The notes: a model not told the origin generated them from the sequence alone. 64,000 bases of DNA from Inconstantimicrobium porci (GCF_009696465.1 NZ_VULX01000002.1:124001-188000), one strand, 5' to 3'. Counted from the first letter of the stretch, positions 8,410 through 17,377 are shown. Numbers and translations are program-made.

Positions 8410-8898
8410 TCGATATTGAAGAAATTTATATATTATTTTTTGGGTTTATAATCTGTGGCTTAATGCAGCCTTCTCATACAATGATTTCTGTAATAATTGC
8501 TGCATCATGCGCATCATCAATGGCTGGTTCATGTTTTGATACTATTATTGCAAACATAACAACTGATGAAAAAGGAAAGACCTATTCTTATATATTTTTC
8601 ATTCTTAATGCTTACTTTTCAGATTGCGTATTCGCAGTTCAGCTTTTCAATGCCGCTGCAGGTGAATAAGGTATTCGGAAATGTTTATGGTCCAAAATAT
8701 TATGGTTTTCTTGGCAGTTTCAATGCTGTAATAGTAATAATTCTAACACCTCTAATTACATCTTTAACTAAGAAATTTAGAATAATTTCGGTTATAGCAT
8801 GCGGTGGTCTACTATATGCAGTTTCTTTAGCAGTATGTGGTGCTCTTATCATGTTCCTATTAAACGGAATGTACGAGAAATTGATGAATAATAAATAA
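8410..8898 (+). pseudogene. Major facilitator superfamily transporter remnant
   Basis: Two open stretches in different frames encode separate parts of one MFS protein. From about 8410 the frame reads FDIEEIYILFFGFIICGLMQ and later IIANITTDEKGKTYSYIFF, the typical loop after helix 4 (ADITTEEKRKxAYS). From about 8590 another frame reads IAYSQFSFSMPLQVNKVFGN, helix 7 onward, and continues through two further hydrophobic segments to a stop at 8896-8898. The first two helices, the middle of the protein and most of the C-terminus are missing, and the joins shift frame. No start with a ribosome binding site is present. A hairpin terminator follows. Confidence 0.8.
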
Positions 8899-8901
8899 TA
8901 A

Positions 8902-8938
8902 AACGGCTATAATGGATATTATACTCATTATAGCCGTT
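8902..8938 (+). terminator. Hairpin terminator after MFS remnant
   Basis: AACGGCTATAATG and CATTATAGCCGTT form a perfect 13-bp stem. The T-tract on the plus strand is poor (ttaactctaaatttt), so termination may be weak or the hairpin may work in either direction. Confidence 0.6.
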
Positions 8939-8943
8939 AACTC

Positions 8944-8971
8944 TAAATTTTAAAATCTAAATTCTAAATTA
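8944..8971. repeat. 28-bp direct repeat, copy 1
   Basis: This 28-base AT-rich string (taaattttaaaatctaaatt followed by ctaaatta) occurs again without a mismatch at 10356-10383. The two copies flank the broken SGNH hydrolase and the PH-domain gene in the same orientation. In copy 2 it forms the right edge of a hairpin-rich element. Confidence 0.75.
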
Positions 8972-8974
8972 GTA

Positions 8975-9595
8975 CAAATGGAAACTCCTAGTCCAATGCT
9001 CTTCATAAGATTTCTATAAATCAGTTCATGTACAAAATCACTTGGATGCAGTTCATCATTCATACAGTTTTCCTGAATAATTATATCTTCAATTGTCCTT
9101 CCTGTGAAAAGCAGATAGTCCTGCACGTAGATTTTACTATTTCGTAAGGATTCTCTTGTTCGTTTCACTCCCAAGAGGGACTTAATTTCTAAATTCAATC
9201 TTCACTTCGTTTGATTTCATTAAAAAATTAATGCCTCCTCATTATGATAAAGCCTGTTTGGGAATGATTCATTCTGCACTGTTGACGGAAGACCTGTCAT
9301 TAAAATTATTTTTTTATTCTTTTCTTTAAAATATCGCACTATATGTAAGATTATCAAAAGGAAACTTATCCTTAATATATTTTTCAAATAAACCATACCA
9401 GCTTTTCTCGCCGTATCTCCTGCAGTAAGTTCTTTTTTCAGTAGTAATTATTTCTTCATCACTTTTAACACTATCGGACGCACCTGCCCCTGCTGCAATA
9501 CTATCTCCTATTACATTTATCTTTATGCCTCTTCTAAACATTGAAATAAAACCTTCATTAGTCATAATATACAATTCCCTTCTATATAACCTCAT
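8975..9595 (-). pseudogene. SGNH/GDSL hydrolase, broken into at least three pieces
   Basis: The N-terminal piece (9595-9326) contains KINVIGDSIAAGAGASDS, the block-I GDS motif with the nucleophilic serine of SGNH esterases, and runs to a stop after FPFDNLTYSAIF. A second frame (about 9340-9230) gives YFKEKNKKIILMTGLPSTVQ. A third (9150-8975) gives the C-terminal block YLLFTGRTIEDIIIQENCMN with HPSD, the catalytic Asp-x-x-His region (here LHPSD). All three belong in order to one protein of about 230-250 aa. The middle block with the oxyanion Gly/Asn is lost, and about 50 bp of unrelated repeat-like sequence sits at 9160-9230. Not functional as it stands. Confidence 0.8.
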
Positions 9596-9705
9596 AATTA
9601 ATATTATAGTTCTTTTCTATATTACTCAGATTAAATTTTAATTAATTTGCATTTTTATTCCATAATATTATAAAATATAACAAAAGAACTTAGGAGGTTT
9701 TTTAC

Positions 9706-10101
9706 ATGTCACGATTATGGGAAGCAAAATCACAACACTTTGGATTACCACTATCTTTCACAAAATATTATGTAGAAGATGGAATATTATTCATGCAGAA
9801 GGGACTGTTCAGCACAGACTTGGAACAGGTAAGATTATATAGAGTTGTAGATTTAAGTTTAAGAAAAAACTTATTAGATAGAATATTTGGTCAGGGAACT
9901 ATTATTGTCAGTTCCAAGGATAAAACTATGCCTACTCTTGAATTATTACGAATACCTCATGCTGAAGAAGTATTAAGATCATTAAACAAATGGACAGAAG
10001 AAGAACGTAGACGAGCAGGATATAAAACTAGAGAAATCATTCGAGACAACGACGATTCAGAAACTGACGAATACGATGATGATGATAAAAATTATGATTG
10101 A
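9706..10101 (+). CDS. Bacterial PH-domain protein (YdbT/bPH2-like)
   Basis: 131 residues, ATG after TTAGGAGG. Residues about 15-95 match the bacterial pleckstrin-homology-like fold: SFTKYYVEDGILFMQKGLFS, VRLYRVVDLSLRKNLLDRIF and GTIIVSSKDK form the alternating beta strands seen in DUF304/bPH2 proteins. The C-terminus is a charged tail with a run of Asp and Glu. There is no membrane segment, so it is predicted to be cytoplasmic. It is a single-gene unit between the broken SGNH gene and a repeat element. Function is unknown; in other Firmicutes such small PH proteins have no firmly assigned role. Confidence 0.8.
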   Translation: MSRLWEAKSQHFGLPLSFTKYYVEDGILFMQKGLFSTDLEQVRLYRVVDLSLRKNLLDRIFGQGTIIVSSKDKTMPTLELLRIPHAEEVLRSLNKWTEEERRRAGYKTREIIRDNDDSETDEYDDDDKNYD

Positions 10102-10146
10102 TACATTAGAAATGAAACACTAAAACTATAATATATCTTGAAGAAT

Positions 10147-10383
10147 GATCATTGATCAATGATCGATGACCAATGAAGGATTGAACTCCTACGGAGTTCC
10201 TAAAAGAGGATAATCCCTCTTTAAAACTCTCCTTAATTATCAATTATATAATCACTAGGTGGAATTGCGTTGAGCAATCACACAGGAGTCTTGGAGGGTC
10301 TCCCTCCATCATGATCAAAATTCGTGAGCTCGCGAATGAATTTTTTCCTCAATTTTAAATTTTAAAATCTAAATTCTAAATTA
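10147..10383 (+). repeat. Hairpin-rich intergenic element (copy B)
   Basis: This fills the 327-bp gap between the PH-domain gene and nrdB. The lead is a quasi-tandem array (TGATCATTGATCAATGATCG...), followed by GGATTGAACTCC-tac-GGAGTTC (10183-10199) and AAAGAGG-CCTCTTT (10203-10222) with AAAACTCT. Then come ATTGC-gttga-GCAAT (10264-10278), GGAGGG-tct-CCCTCC (10293-10307) and the near-palindrome ATTCGTGAGCTCGCGAAT (10320-10337). The right end is AT-rich and includes the 28-bp repeat. The same hairpin order is found at 0.8, 23.5 and 26.9 kb. No ORF is supported inside. Confidence 0.75.
10356..10383. repeat. 28-bp direct repeat, copy 2
   Basis: Identical over 28 bases and co-oriented with 8944-8971. 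It is the right boundary of hairpin element copy B and abuts the nrdB terminator. Confidence 0.75.
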
Positions 10384-10388
10384 CACTG

Positions 10389-10421
10389 AAAAAGACAGCT
10401 TCACAAAAAGCTGTCTCTTTT
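10389..10421 (-). terminator. Terminator of the nrdAB operon
   Basis: On the minus strand AAAGaGACAGCT, an 8-base loop and AGCTGTCTTTTTC form a stem followed by T residues, 8 bp after the nrdB stop. Confidence 0.85.
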
Positions 10422-10428
10422 AATCATT

Positions 10429-11463
10429 CTATAAATCATCTACTAATACTGCTGCTTTAGCGTAAGCTGTTGATCTTGCTTCAAAGAAATCTGTCTTTAC
10501 TGAGTTTGCATCTGCATGGATATCTACCCATTCAGCTGGATTTCTGTCATATCCTTCGTATACTGGTTCAAAGCCTATACCTTTAAGTCTTATGTTTCCA
10601 AGGTATTTTATATAACTTTCAATCATATTTTCGTTGATTCCCTGAATTCTGTTACCTATTACGTAACGTCCCCATTCGATTTCATGTTCAACACCAGTCT
10701 TTATCATTTCTACAAGTTCAGCCTTAAATTCTTCTGTAAATAGTTCAGGCTGTTCCTTCTGAATTTCTCTGATTATGTTTCTGAATAACCATAAGTGAGT
10801 ATTTTCATCTCTGTTTATGTATCTTATTTCCTGAGCTGATCCAGGCATCTTACCGTTTCTTTCAAGATTGTAGAAGAACATAAAACCTGAATAGAAGTAT
10901 ACACCTTCTAATATATAGTTAGCCATAATACTTCTTAAAAGATTTTCAGTTGTAGGATTCTCTATAAAAGTATTGTACTGATCTCCAATAAATTTGTTTC
11001 TTTCTAATAAAACTTTGTCGTCTTTCCACTGATATAATATCTCGTTTCTCTTTTCAGGCGAGCATATTGAATCAAGCATATAGCTATAACTCTGAGAATG
11101 CACAGCTTCCTGGAAAGCCTGAATAGTAAGACAAAGGTTAATCTCACTAGCTGTTATGTAGTTATTTATATTTCCAAGGTTCGCAGTCTGTATTGAATCA
11201 AGAAAGATTAAGAATGATAGTATTTTATCATATGCTGTTCTTTCCTCTTCTGTAAGCTTTGAATAATCCTTAAGATCCTGTGAAAGATTTATTTCTTCAG
11301 GAATCCAGAAGTTATTCATTGCCTGTCTGTACCAGTCTGAAGCCCAAGTATATTTCATATTGTTAAAGTCATTAAGGTTTGTTGTATTACCATTAATAAC
11401 TTTCTTTTTAGAAATTTCTATATCTCCATTTTCATTAAAAAGCGGTTTTCTATTTACGTTCAT
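10429..11463 (-). CDS. nrdB: Class Ia ribonucleotide reductase, small (beta) subunit
   Basis: 344 residues from the ATG at 11461-11463, which has AAAGGAG upstream; an earlier in-frame start at 11511 overlaps nrdA and lacks a site. The beta subunit holds the di-iron centre that generates the tyrosyl radical for dNTP synthesis. Visible ligands and radical site are FLDSIQ (Asp), QEAVHSQSYSY (Glu, His and, four residues later, the radical Tyr in the E. coli spacing), ANYILEGVYFYSGF (Glu) and RDENTHLWLF (Glu, His). The C-terminal tail, which docks on the alpha subunit, ends KAAVLVDDL. It is 22 bp downstream of nrdA in one operon. Anaerobes of this group usually rely on class III and II enzymes, so class I suggests tolerance of some oxygen. 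Confidence 0.95.
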   Translation of the reverse strand: MNVNRKPLFNENGDIEISKKKVINGNTTNLNDFNNMKYTWASDWYRQAMNNFWIPEEINLSQDLKDYSKLTEEERTAYDKILSFLIFLDSIQTANLGNINNYITASEINLCLTIQAFQEAVHSQSYSYMLDSICSPEKRNEILYQWKDDKVLLERNKFIGDQYNTFIENPTTENLLRSIMANYILEGVYFYSGFMFFYNLERNGKMPGSAQEIRYINRDENTHLWLFRNIIREIQKEQPELFTEEFKAELVEMIKTGVEHEIEWGRYVIGNRIQGINENMIESYIKYLGNIRLKGIGFEPVYEGYDRNPAEWVDIHADANSVKTDFFEARSTAYAKAAVLVDDL

Positions 11464-11485
11464 AGCTGCTTCTCCTTTAATCTTT

Positions 11486-13717
11486 CTATGCAGAGCAACC
11501 TTCACAGTCACTTACTGTAAGAGATTTTGATCTCACATAATATATACTTTTAACCTTATTTTCACAAGCTGCTATATAAAGATTCATTATCTGTCTCATC
11601 GTATAATTTGTAGTTATGTATAAGTTAAAAGACTGTCCCTGATCGATGTGTCTTTGCCTTATTCCGTTAATCTTTACACACCATTCTTGATCTATGTTAT
11701 AAGCTGAATTATAATACCAATAATTATCCATAGATAAATTAGGTGCTGTTTTAGGTGTCATGCTTCCCTTCTTTTCTTCCATCCAAAATCTTGCTATAAT
11801 TGGATCAACACCTTCTGAAGTACCAGCTATTGTTGCTGTTGAACCATTTGGTGCCACAGCAAAAAGATATCCATTTCTCATACCTTTAAGCTTAATTTCA
11901 CTTTCAAGCTCAAGCCATTCCTGAGAATCATAGTTCCTTAAGGCAAAATATCTTCCTGTATCCCAATCTGAACCTTCAAAATAATCATAAGCTCCCTTTT
12001 CTTCTGCTATCTTCATAGAAGCTTTTATTGCATAATAATTTATCTTCTCATATACCTTATCTGCAAATTCTGCATGCTTTTCGTCTGTAAAATGAATCTT
12101 GTTGTTTACAAGCATATGATGATATCCGCTTGTTCCAAGTCCTATTGCTCTGTATTTCTTGTTAGTTATTTCAGCAAATTTAACAGCATAGTAATTAAGA
12201 TCAATTACATTGTCCATAGCTCTTATCTGAGTCTCAACAACATATTCAAGTTCCTTATCATTAGTTACATCTACATTTCCAAGAACTATTGATGAAAGGT
12301 TACATACAACAAAATCACCAGGCTCAGTCTTTTCAACTATTATTTTGTCTCCATCTTTAGTTTCTATAACAGCATCTTCAATTTTCATAGAGCTCATATT
12401 CTGCATTATTTCAGTACATAAATTAGATGAATATATCATACCTTTATGTTTATTAGGATTCATTTCATTTACTGTATCTCTATAGAATGCAAATGGAGTT
12501 CCTGTTTCTGCAGCACTCTTTATGATAAGTCTAACTATATCCTTAACTGACATAACTCTTTTTTCTATTCTGTCATCATTTACACAGTCATAGTACTTTT
12601 CTTCCCACTCTTTTCCGTAAAAATCTTCAAGACTGTATCCCTTAACCTGTCTTATTTCATGTGGACACATCATGTACCAATTTGCATCTATATCTTCTTT
12701 AGCAAGCTTCCAGAAAAGATTAGGGTAACAAAGTCCAGGGAATACGTCATGTGCCTTCTTTCTATCGTCACCATTATTTGTTCTAATTTGTAAGAATTCA
12801 GGTAAATCTTTATGCCAAGCATCAAGCCATACAGCTACACTTCCGTTTCTTACTCCAAGCTGGTCAACTGCAACTGCTGTATCATTGAAAAGCTTAATCC
12901 ATGGAATAATTCCAGCTGATGCTCCCTTAAAGCCTCTTATGCTTGATCCAAGAGCTCTTACCTTTCCAAAGTAGATTCCCATTCCACCGCCAAACTTTGA
13001 TACCTTAGCAAAATTATCCAATGATTTATATATTCCTGAAAGGCTATCGTCTACAGTATCTATAAAGCATGAGCTAAGCTGATATAATGGCTTTCTGGCA
13101 TTAGACATTGTTGGTGTTGCCATAGTAGCTTTAAGAGAACTTAAAACATCATAAAATCTCTTTGCAAAATAGACTCTCTTCTCTTTCTTTTCAGGTATTG
13201 CAAGATGCATAGCTATTCCCATAAACATTTGCTGAGGAAGCTCAAGCACTTTTCTATCAAAGTTCTGTACTAGATATCTGCTATGAAGAAGTTTAATACC
13301 ACTATACGTGAACAAAGCATCCCTCTCTGGCTTAATTTCTTTTTCAAGCTCATCTATTTCCTCTTTAGTATAATTCTCTAATATGTATTTTCCGTATAAC
13401 CCCTTATCAGTAAGATCAACTATAAAGTCATATAATCCTCTATATAAATCTGCATCTTCACATAAGTTTCTATTTTTTCTTACTTCCATATACATCTTAT
13501 AAACGTAAAGCTTTGCTGCAGCTTCAAGCCATTTTGGTTCTGTTTCAGTAGTAAGCTCTAAGAATATCTGAATCATAGAATTAAGAGTCTCTTCGTCACT
13601 AGCATTATCCCTCTTAATGTTTTCATAAGATTCATAAAACTTATCTTTTATATATAGGCCTTCATTATCTTTTATATCTAAAATAGCACTTTCGCATAAT
13701 CCTAATAATCTGTCCAT
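11486..13717 (-). CDS. nrdA: Class I ribonucleotide reductase, large (alpha) subunit
   Basis: 743 residues starting at the ATG at 13715-13717 with GGAGGGG; a longer frame to 13762 has no ribosome binding site. It reduces NDPs in the barrel active site. The redox cysteine is in QLSSCFID and its partner in FVVCNLSS. The radical Cys and Glu are in SSNLCTEIMQ with the preceding NPNKHKG Asn. The phosphate loop is APNGSTATIAGTSEG and the swinging C-terminal pair is DCEGCSA. The radical-transfer Tyr pair is consistent with SIYYVRSKS. There is no recognisable N-terminal ATP-cone: the N-terminus is an unrelated helical segment, so overall-activity control by dATP may be absent or different. First gene of nrdA-nrdB, behind a good promoter with a possible NrdR site. 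Confidence 0.95.
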   Translation of the reverse strand: MDRLLGLCESAILDIKDNEGLYIKDKFYESYENIKRDNASDEETLNSMIQIFLELTTETEPKWLEAAAKLYVYKMYMEVRKNRNLCEDADLYRGLYDFIVDLTDKGLYGKYILENYTKEEIDELEKEIKPERDALFTYSGIKLLHSRYLVQNFDRKVLELPQQMFMGIAMHLAIPEKKEKRVYFAKRFYDVLSSLKATMATPTMSNARKPLYQLSSCFIDTVDDSLSGIYKSLDNFAKVSKFGGGMGIYFGKVRALGSSIRGFKGASAGIIPWIKLFNDTAVAVDQLGVRNGSVAVWLDAWHKDLPEFLQIRTNNGDDRKKAHDVFPGLCYPNLFWKLAKEDIDANWYMMCPHEIRQVKGYSLEDFYGKEWEEKYYDCVNDDRIEKRVMSVKDIVRLIIKSAAETGTPFAFYRDTVNEMNPNKHKGMIYSSNLCTEIMQNMSSMKIEDAVIETKDGDKIIVEKTEPGDFVVCNLSSIVLGNVDVTNDKELEYVVETQIRAMDNVIDLNYYAVKFAEITNKKYRAIGLGTSGYHHMLVNNKIHFTDEKHAEFADKVYEKINYYAIKASMKIAEEKGAYDYFEGSDWDTGRYFALRNYDSQEWLELESEIKLKGMRNGYLFAVAPNGSTATIAGTSEGVDPIIARFWMEEKKGSMTPKTAPNLSMDNYWYYNSAYNIDQEWCVKINGIRQRHIDQGQSFNLYITTNYTMRQIMNLYIAACENKVKSIYYVRSKSLTVSDCEGCSA

Positions 13718-13728
13718 GTTACCCCTCC

Positions 13729-13781
13729 ATACAAGATATCGTATATTGCATAATCTTATCACAATATGTGGGGCAGTTCAA
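13729..13781 (-). promoter_or_regulatory. nrdAB promoter with possible NrdR-like box
   Basis: On the minus strand TTGAAC (13781-13776), a 17-bp spacer and TAAGAT (13758-13753) form a good sigma-A promoter. CACATATTGTG, a near-palindrome, lies in the spacer. ATACGATATCTTGTAT (13744-13729), over the predicted start, agrees at most positions with the NrdR box ACACWATATATWGTGT. The two dyads are compatible with repressor binding, but the upstream one does not fit the box register well. Regulation is inferred. Confidence 0.5.
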
Positions 13782-13904
13782 TGAAAATAATTGCTAACAA
13801 ATAACGTCTTTCGCATGGTTACAAGAGAACTACAAGATAAAAATTTTTTGTACATTAAAATCAAACAGATTAGTGGATAACGAATAACTAATAACGAACA
13901 GATA

Positions 13905-13950
13905 AAAATAAGCATCTCATGCTTTGACTCGCATGAGATGCTTATTTTTT
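13905..13950 (-). terminator. Terminator of the two-component operon
   Basis: AAGCATCTCATGC, an 8-base loop and GCATGAGATGCTT form a perfect 13-bp stem with T/A runs on both sides, right at the histidine kinase stop. It is symmetrical and may work both ways. Confidence 0.88.
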
Positions 13951-15796
13951 AGAAATTTTTATTTAAATATATGAAAACTTTAAACATGTCTCCTTCAATA
14001 TCAACTTTCATTCTTCCACAATGTAGTTCTACTATAGATTTTGCAATAGCCATGCCAAGTCCTGAACCTTCTATTTTTGAAGTTCTTGCTTTATCTCCTC
14101 TTGCAAATCTTTCGAATACCTCATCAGAAGTAAAATTCATTTCATAACATGATACATTTTTAAATGAAATGATTATGTTAGTTAGATTCTCACTAATATC
14201 AATATATATTCTTGTATCCTTCATGGCATATTTATATGCATTAATAATTAGGTTTTCAAAGACTCTCGACATCTTTTCGCCATCAATATTCATATGTAGC
14301 CTTTCAAATTTAGAAGTAACTTTAACCTCCAAATTCTTTTCACTGTACAAAGTTGATGATTCTCCCACACACTGATTCAAAAGTTCCACAAGATCAAGTG
14401 AAACCTTATTTAGATGAATCTTGCCTGATGATAATTTTGATACTTCAAAAAGATCAAAAATAAGATTCTTAAGCCTAGTAGTCTTTCTGTCTAGTATATC
14501 AAGATATTGTTTTCTCTCATCATCAGTAATCTTACGAGTCTTAAGTATATTTACATAATTAATTATGCTTGTTAGTGGTGTCTTAAGATCATGAGATACA
14601 TTTGTAATCAGTTCAGTCTTCAAACGTTCACTTTTTAAGCTTTCATTTAAAGCCCTGTCATAACCTTCATTTATATTCTTAAGTTTATTGTAAATTCTCT
14701 TGTATCCGAATCCAGTTCTTCTTTTGAATCTTTCAAAATCTCCACTTTCAATATCATCTATGGCTGTTTCTACATTTATAATAACGATATTATAAATCAG
14801 CACAATTATAGATGAAGCTATAAGTATATCAATGAATGATGATTGAACTGAAAAAACAGCTTTTAATAATATTAGAATAATTATTACAGCGATATTTGTA
14901 TTAAAAATCACCGCATATCTTTTCTGATACTTATATAGCTGTATGTAAAGATTGCACACATAGAAACATTTATCTATAACATAATCCTGTCTAAGCTGCC
15001 CTGCTACTCCTTTAATCCCAAACTTAAATAAACTAAATATAAACTTACTCAATATACAAATTAAGCATACAGTTACACCTACTAAAATAATTATTTCAGA
15101 TGTAAGCTGACTCTTTTTAATAAGCAGTACACTACCCTTATTCTTTTCTTTAAACATTATTGCTTTGTAATCAGGATTATCCAGCTTTACTGTTCTACAA
15201 TAAAAATTGTCATCGATACTGTTCATATTATTTAGGATAGCAATCTTCTGACTATCAAGCTGTCTTGTAAAAGTTAAAATATGATACTGTTCATCAGTCA
15301 TATTTCCATTTGCAAATGCTCTCTGATTTTCTGACTCTATAATCGGGAAATAATTTCTACATATCTTTGAAAGCACACCATTTTCATTTGAAACAATTAT
15401 GTTATCTCTCTTATCTATTATAAGTATACCTGGCATTTCTTTGTATGAATTCTGTAGCCCATTAATAAGCTTAATCTTATTTAAAGGCTTGGAAAGATCA
15501 TTTACATCATCAAGTACTGATTTAACAGAAATCTCTCCCTTATCAAACTGTTCAGATGCTTTTTTATAATTAATATTTTCCTGCATACCTTCTATCTCTT
15601 CATAAGATGATACAGCTAACTTTTGGAATAATTCATATTTATTAATTTTTAAATCTTTCTGTGCACTGACAAGAATACCGTCTACTCTCTGCATTACCCA
15701 TGTAAATGCCCATATGGTAAATATAAGTGCTATTACGTCTAATAAAGTAATTTTTGAAAATATTCTTATCTTACTTGTCGATTTTGTATCCAACAC
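13949..15796 (-). CDS. Sensor histidine kinase, membrane-bound
   Basis: 615 residues. The start is a GTG inside the end of the response regulator gene (26-bp overlap), with a weak GGTGG upstream; a TTG one codon later is possible. A hydrophobic segment at about 18-37 is followed by an extracytoplasmic region of about 180 residues. Hydrophobic segments near 225-250 and 285-345 precede the kinase core. The H-box is NVSHDLKTPLTSIINYV (His near 400), followed by N-box NLIINAYKYAM and the G-box GSGLGMAIAKSIVELHCG. This is the HisKA/HATPase type that pairs with OmpR-family regulators. The signal is unknown. Translationally coupled to the regulator gene. Confidence 0.92.
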   Translation of the reverse strand: MLDTKSTSKIRIFSKITLLDVIALIFTIWAFTWVMQRVDGILVSAQKDLKINKYELFQKLAVSSYEEIEGMQENINYKKASEQFDKGEISVKSVLDDVNDLSKPLNKIKLINGLQNSYKEMPGILIIDKRDNIIVSNENGVLSKICRNYFPIIESENQRAFANGNMTDEQYHILTFTRQLDSQKIAILNNMNSIDDNFYCRTVKLDNPDYKAIMFKEKNKGSVLLIKKSQLTSEIIILVGVTVCLICILSKFIFSLFKFGIKGVAGQLRQDYVIDKCFYVCNLYIQLYKYQKRYAVIFNTNIAVIIILILLKAVFSVQSSFIDILIASSIIVLIYNIVIINVETAIDDIESGDFERFKRRTGFGYKRIYNKLKNINEGYDRALNESLKSERLKTELITNVSHDLKTPLTSIINYVNILKTRKITDDERKQYLDILDRKTTRLKNLIFDLFEVSKLSSGKIHLNKVSLDLVELLNQCVGESSTLYSEKNLEVKVTSKFERLHMNIDGEKMSRVFENLIINAYKYAMKDTRIYIDISENLTNIIISFKNVSCYEMNFTSDEVFERFARGDKARTSKIEGSGLGMAIAKSIVELHCGRMKVDIEGDMFKVFIYLNKNF

Positions 15797-16454
15797 CCCA
15801 CACCACCTTTATATATTCGGGCTCCTTAGTGTTAATTTCTATTTTTTCTCTTATCCTTCTAATATGAACTGTTACAGTATTATCACTTTTATAAATTGGC
15901 TCTCCCCATATCTTTTCATATATTTCTTCAATAGAAAAAACCTTTCCCGGATTCTGGGCAAGAAGCTCAATTATCTTAAATTCAGTGGCAGTAAGCTTTA
16001 CTTCTTCTCCACGTACTTCAACTCTTTTTAAATCTTTGTAAATAACAAGATCTCTTATGCTTATCACATTACCGTTATTTTCAGAAAGAGGCTTTTCATA
16101 TCTTCTTAGCTGTGACTTAACTCTTGCAACAAGTTCAAGATAATTAAAAGGCTTTGTCACATAGTCATCAGCACCTATATTAAGTCCTAAAATCTTATCG
16201 CTATCTTCACCTTTTGCTGAAAGCATTATTATAGGAATATTATTCTTCTCTCTTATCTTCATGCATGTTCTTATTCCATCAAGTTTTGGCATCATTATAT
16301 CAAGTATGATTACATGTATTTCATGTTCATTAAGTATATCCAAGGCTTCAATACCATCTCCAGCCTTATATACCTTATAGTTTTCTCCTCTTAAATATAT
16401 TTCAATGGCATCTCTTATTTCTTTTTCATCATCAACTACTAATATTGAGTACAT
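15771..16454 (-). CDS. OmpR/PhoB-family response regulator
   Basis: 227 residues. The receiver domain has the acidic pair DDEKE near residue 8, the phospho-Asp in VIILDIMMPKLDG near 52, Ser/Thr in MLSAKG and Lys in VTKPFNY. The C-terminal winged helix (about 130-225) ends KEPEYIKVVWGVGYKI, the standard OmpR wing. The ATG follows GGGGGAG. It shares 26 bp with the downstream kinase, so the pair is co-translated. The target is unknown; the direct-repeat site upstream of the ABC exporter at 4.1 kb is a candidate, on motif type alone. Confidence 0.95.
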   Translation of the reverse strand: MYSILVVDDEKEIRDAIEIYLRGENYKVYKAGDGIEALDILNEHEIHVIILDIMMPKLDGIRTCMKIREKNNIPIIMLSAKGEDSDKILGLNIGADDYVTKPFNYLELVARVKSQLRRYEKPLSENNGNVISIRDLVIYKDLKRVEVRGEEVKLTATEFKIIELLAQNPGKVFSIEEIYEKIWGEPIYKSDNTVTVHIRRIREKIEINTKEPEYIKVVWGVGYKIDK

Positions 16455-16557
16455 ATATATCTCCCCCTATCTTATATAATACATAATAAAAATAACAAAA
16501 GTCGCATTTATAAATTAAGAATTAATTAATTTATTTGGAGTTTTAATGAAACTACAC

Positions 16558-17256
16558 TTACTTAAGCAGTCTGCTAAATCTTTCATCTCCTCTTACAGGA
16601 TCAAAATCATGTTCATCTTTTGCAGTTTCCTTAACCTTAGGATCCACTTCTATTGCTTTCTTAAAATACTTCACAGTATTCTCAATGTCTCCACGTCTTC
16701 CATAAATACTTGCAATGCCATAATATGACCATACATATTTCTCAACTTTCAGATTCTTATTATACCACTCAATTGCTTCATCATAGTAACCTAATAGTTC
16801 ATAGGCAAGCCCTTTATTAAACATGGCATATCCATAATCGCTCTTAAGCTGAAGTGATCTATCAAGATCTTTCATTCCCTCATCAAGAGTCCTGCTTTTA
16901 AATATCTTGGTTATGCCAAGCACATTATATGCAATATAATTATCAGGGTCTTCCTTGATAACTTCTTCTGCAAGTTTTATAGCATCATCATATTTTCTAG
17001 CATAAAATAATGCATCCGCCTGACCTGCTTTCTGATCTAGCTGCTGCTGTTTTTTCTTTTTTTCTTCAATTTCTATTTTAATTTTTTTCTGATCTTCTTT
17101 TTCCTGTTTCTGTTGCTGTTCTATCTTAGCCTGCATTATCTGCTTTTCTTTTTTATTATTTATTCCTGCCGTAATAATTATCACTATAGCCACAACTGCA
17201 CATACTGCTAATACTGTAGACTTGACTTTTCTACTTCCAGGAAGCTTTATTCTCAT
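16558..17256 (-). CDS. Membrane-anchored TPR-repeat protein
   Basis: 232 residues. A single hydrophobic segment at about 13-29 sits after a short basic N-terminus (SRKVKS), so the protein is an anchored type II protein with its bulk outside. Residues 34-72 are almost only Lys, Glu and Gln, a predicted coiled coil. From about 75 there are tetratricopeptide-type repeats (ALFYARKYDDAIKLAEEVIK, AYNVLGITKIFKSR, AMFNKGLAYELLGYYDEAIE, AYYGIASIYGRRGDIENTVK). TPRs mediate protein contacts; partner and role are not known. It lies 103 bp upstream of the response regulator in the same direction and could be part of that transcript. Confidence 0.85.
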   Translation of the reverse strand: MRIKLPGSRKVKSTVLAVCAVVAIVIIITAGINNKKEKQIMQAKIEQQQKQEKEDQKKIKIEIEEKKKKQQQLDQKAGQADALFYARKYDDAIKLAEEVIKEDPDNYIAYNVLGITKIFKSRTLDEGMKDLDRSLQLKSDYGYAMFNKGLAYELLGYYDEAIEWYNKNLKVEKYVWSYYGIASIYGRRGDIENTVKYFKKAIEVDPKVKETAKDEHDFDPVRGDERFSRLLK

Positions 17257-17377
17257 CTAATCATCTCCCAATCTTATCTAAACTCTAACACTAATTGTAA
17301 AATATGATACTTACTATGTCTACATGGTTTTTAACTTATTACTATAGTTTTGCATAATTATTGCCCATTATCTAAAA

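Noticed and set aside
8463-8898. Two small plus-strand ORFs (68 and 110 aa)
   Set aside because: Both are out-of-frame parts of the same MFS transporter remnant, not independent genes.
9160-9240. Possible element fragment inside the SGNH pseudogene
   Set aside because: A weak CCCTCTTGGGAG dyad and AATTTAG-type sequence are suggestive, but the conserved hairpin order cannot be shown.
8950-9595. Two separate small minus-strand ORFs (82 and 89 aa)
   Set aside because: They encode the C- and N-terminal parts of one SGNH hydrolase, with a third piece between them, so they are described as one pseudogene.
13790-13905. Possible fifth hairpin element upstream of nrdA (quasi-repeats ATAACGAATAACTAATAACG)
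   Set aside because: The simple-sequence lead resembles the ends of the other copies, but none of the conserved hairpins is present and the two sides do not pair.
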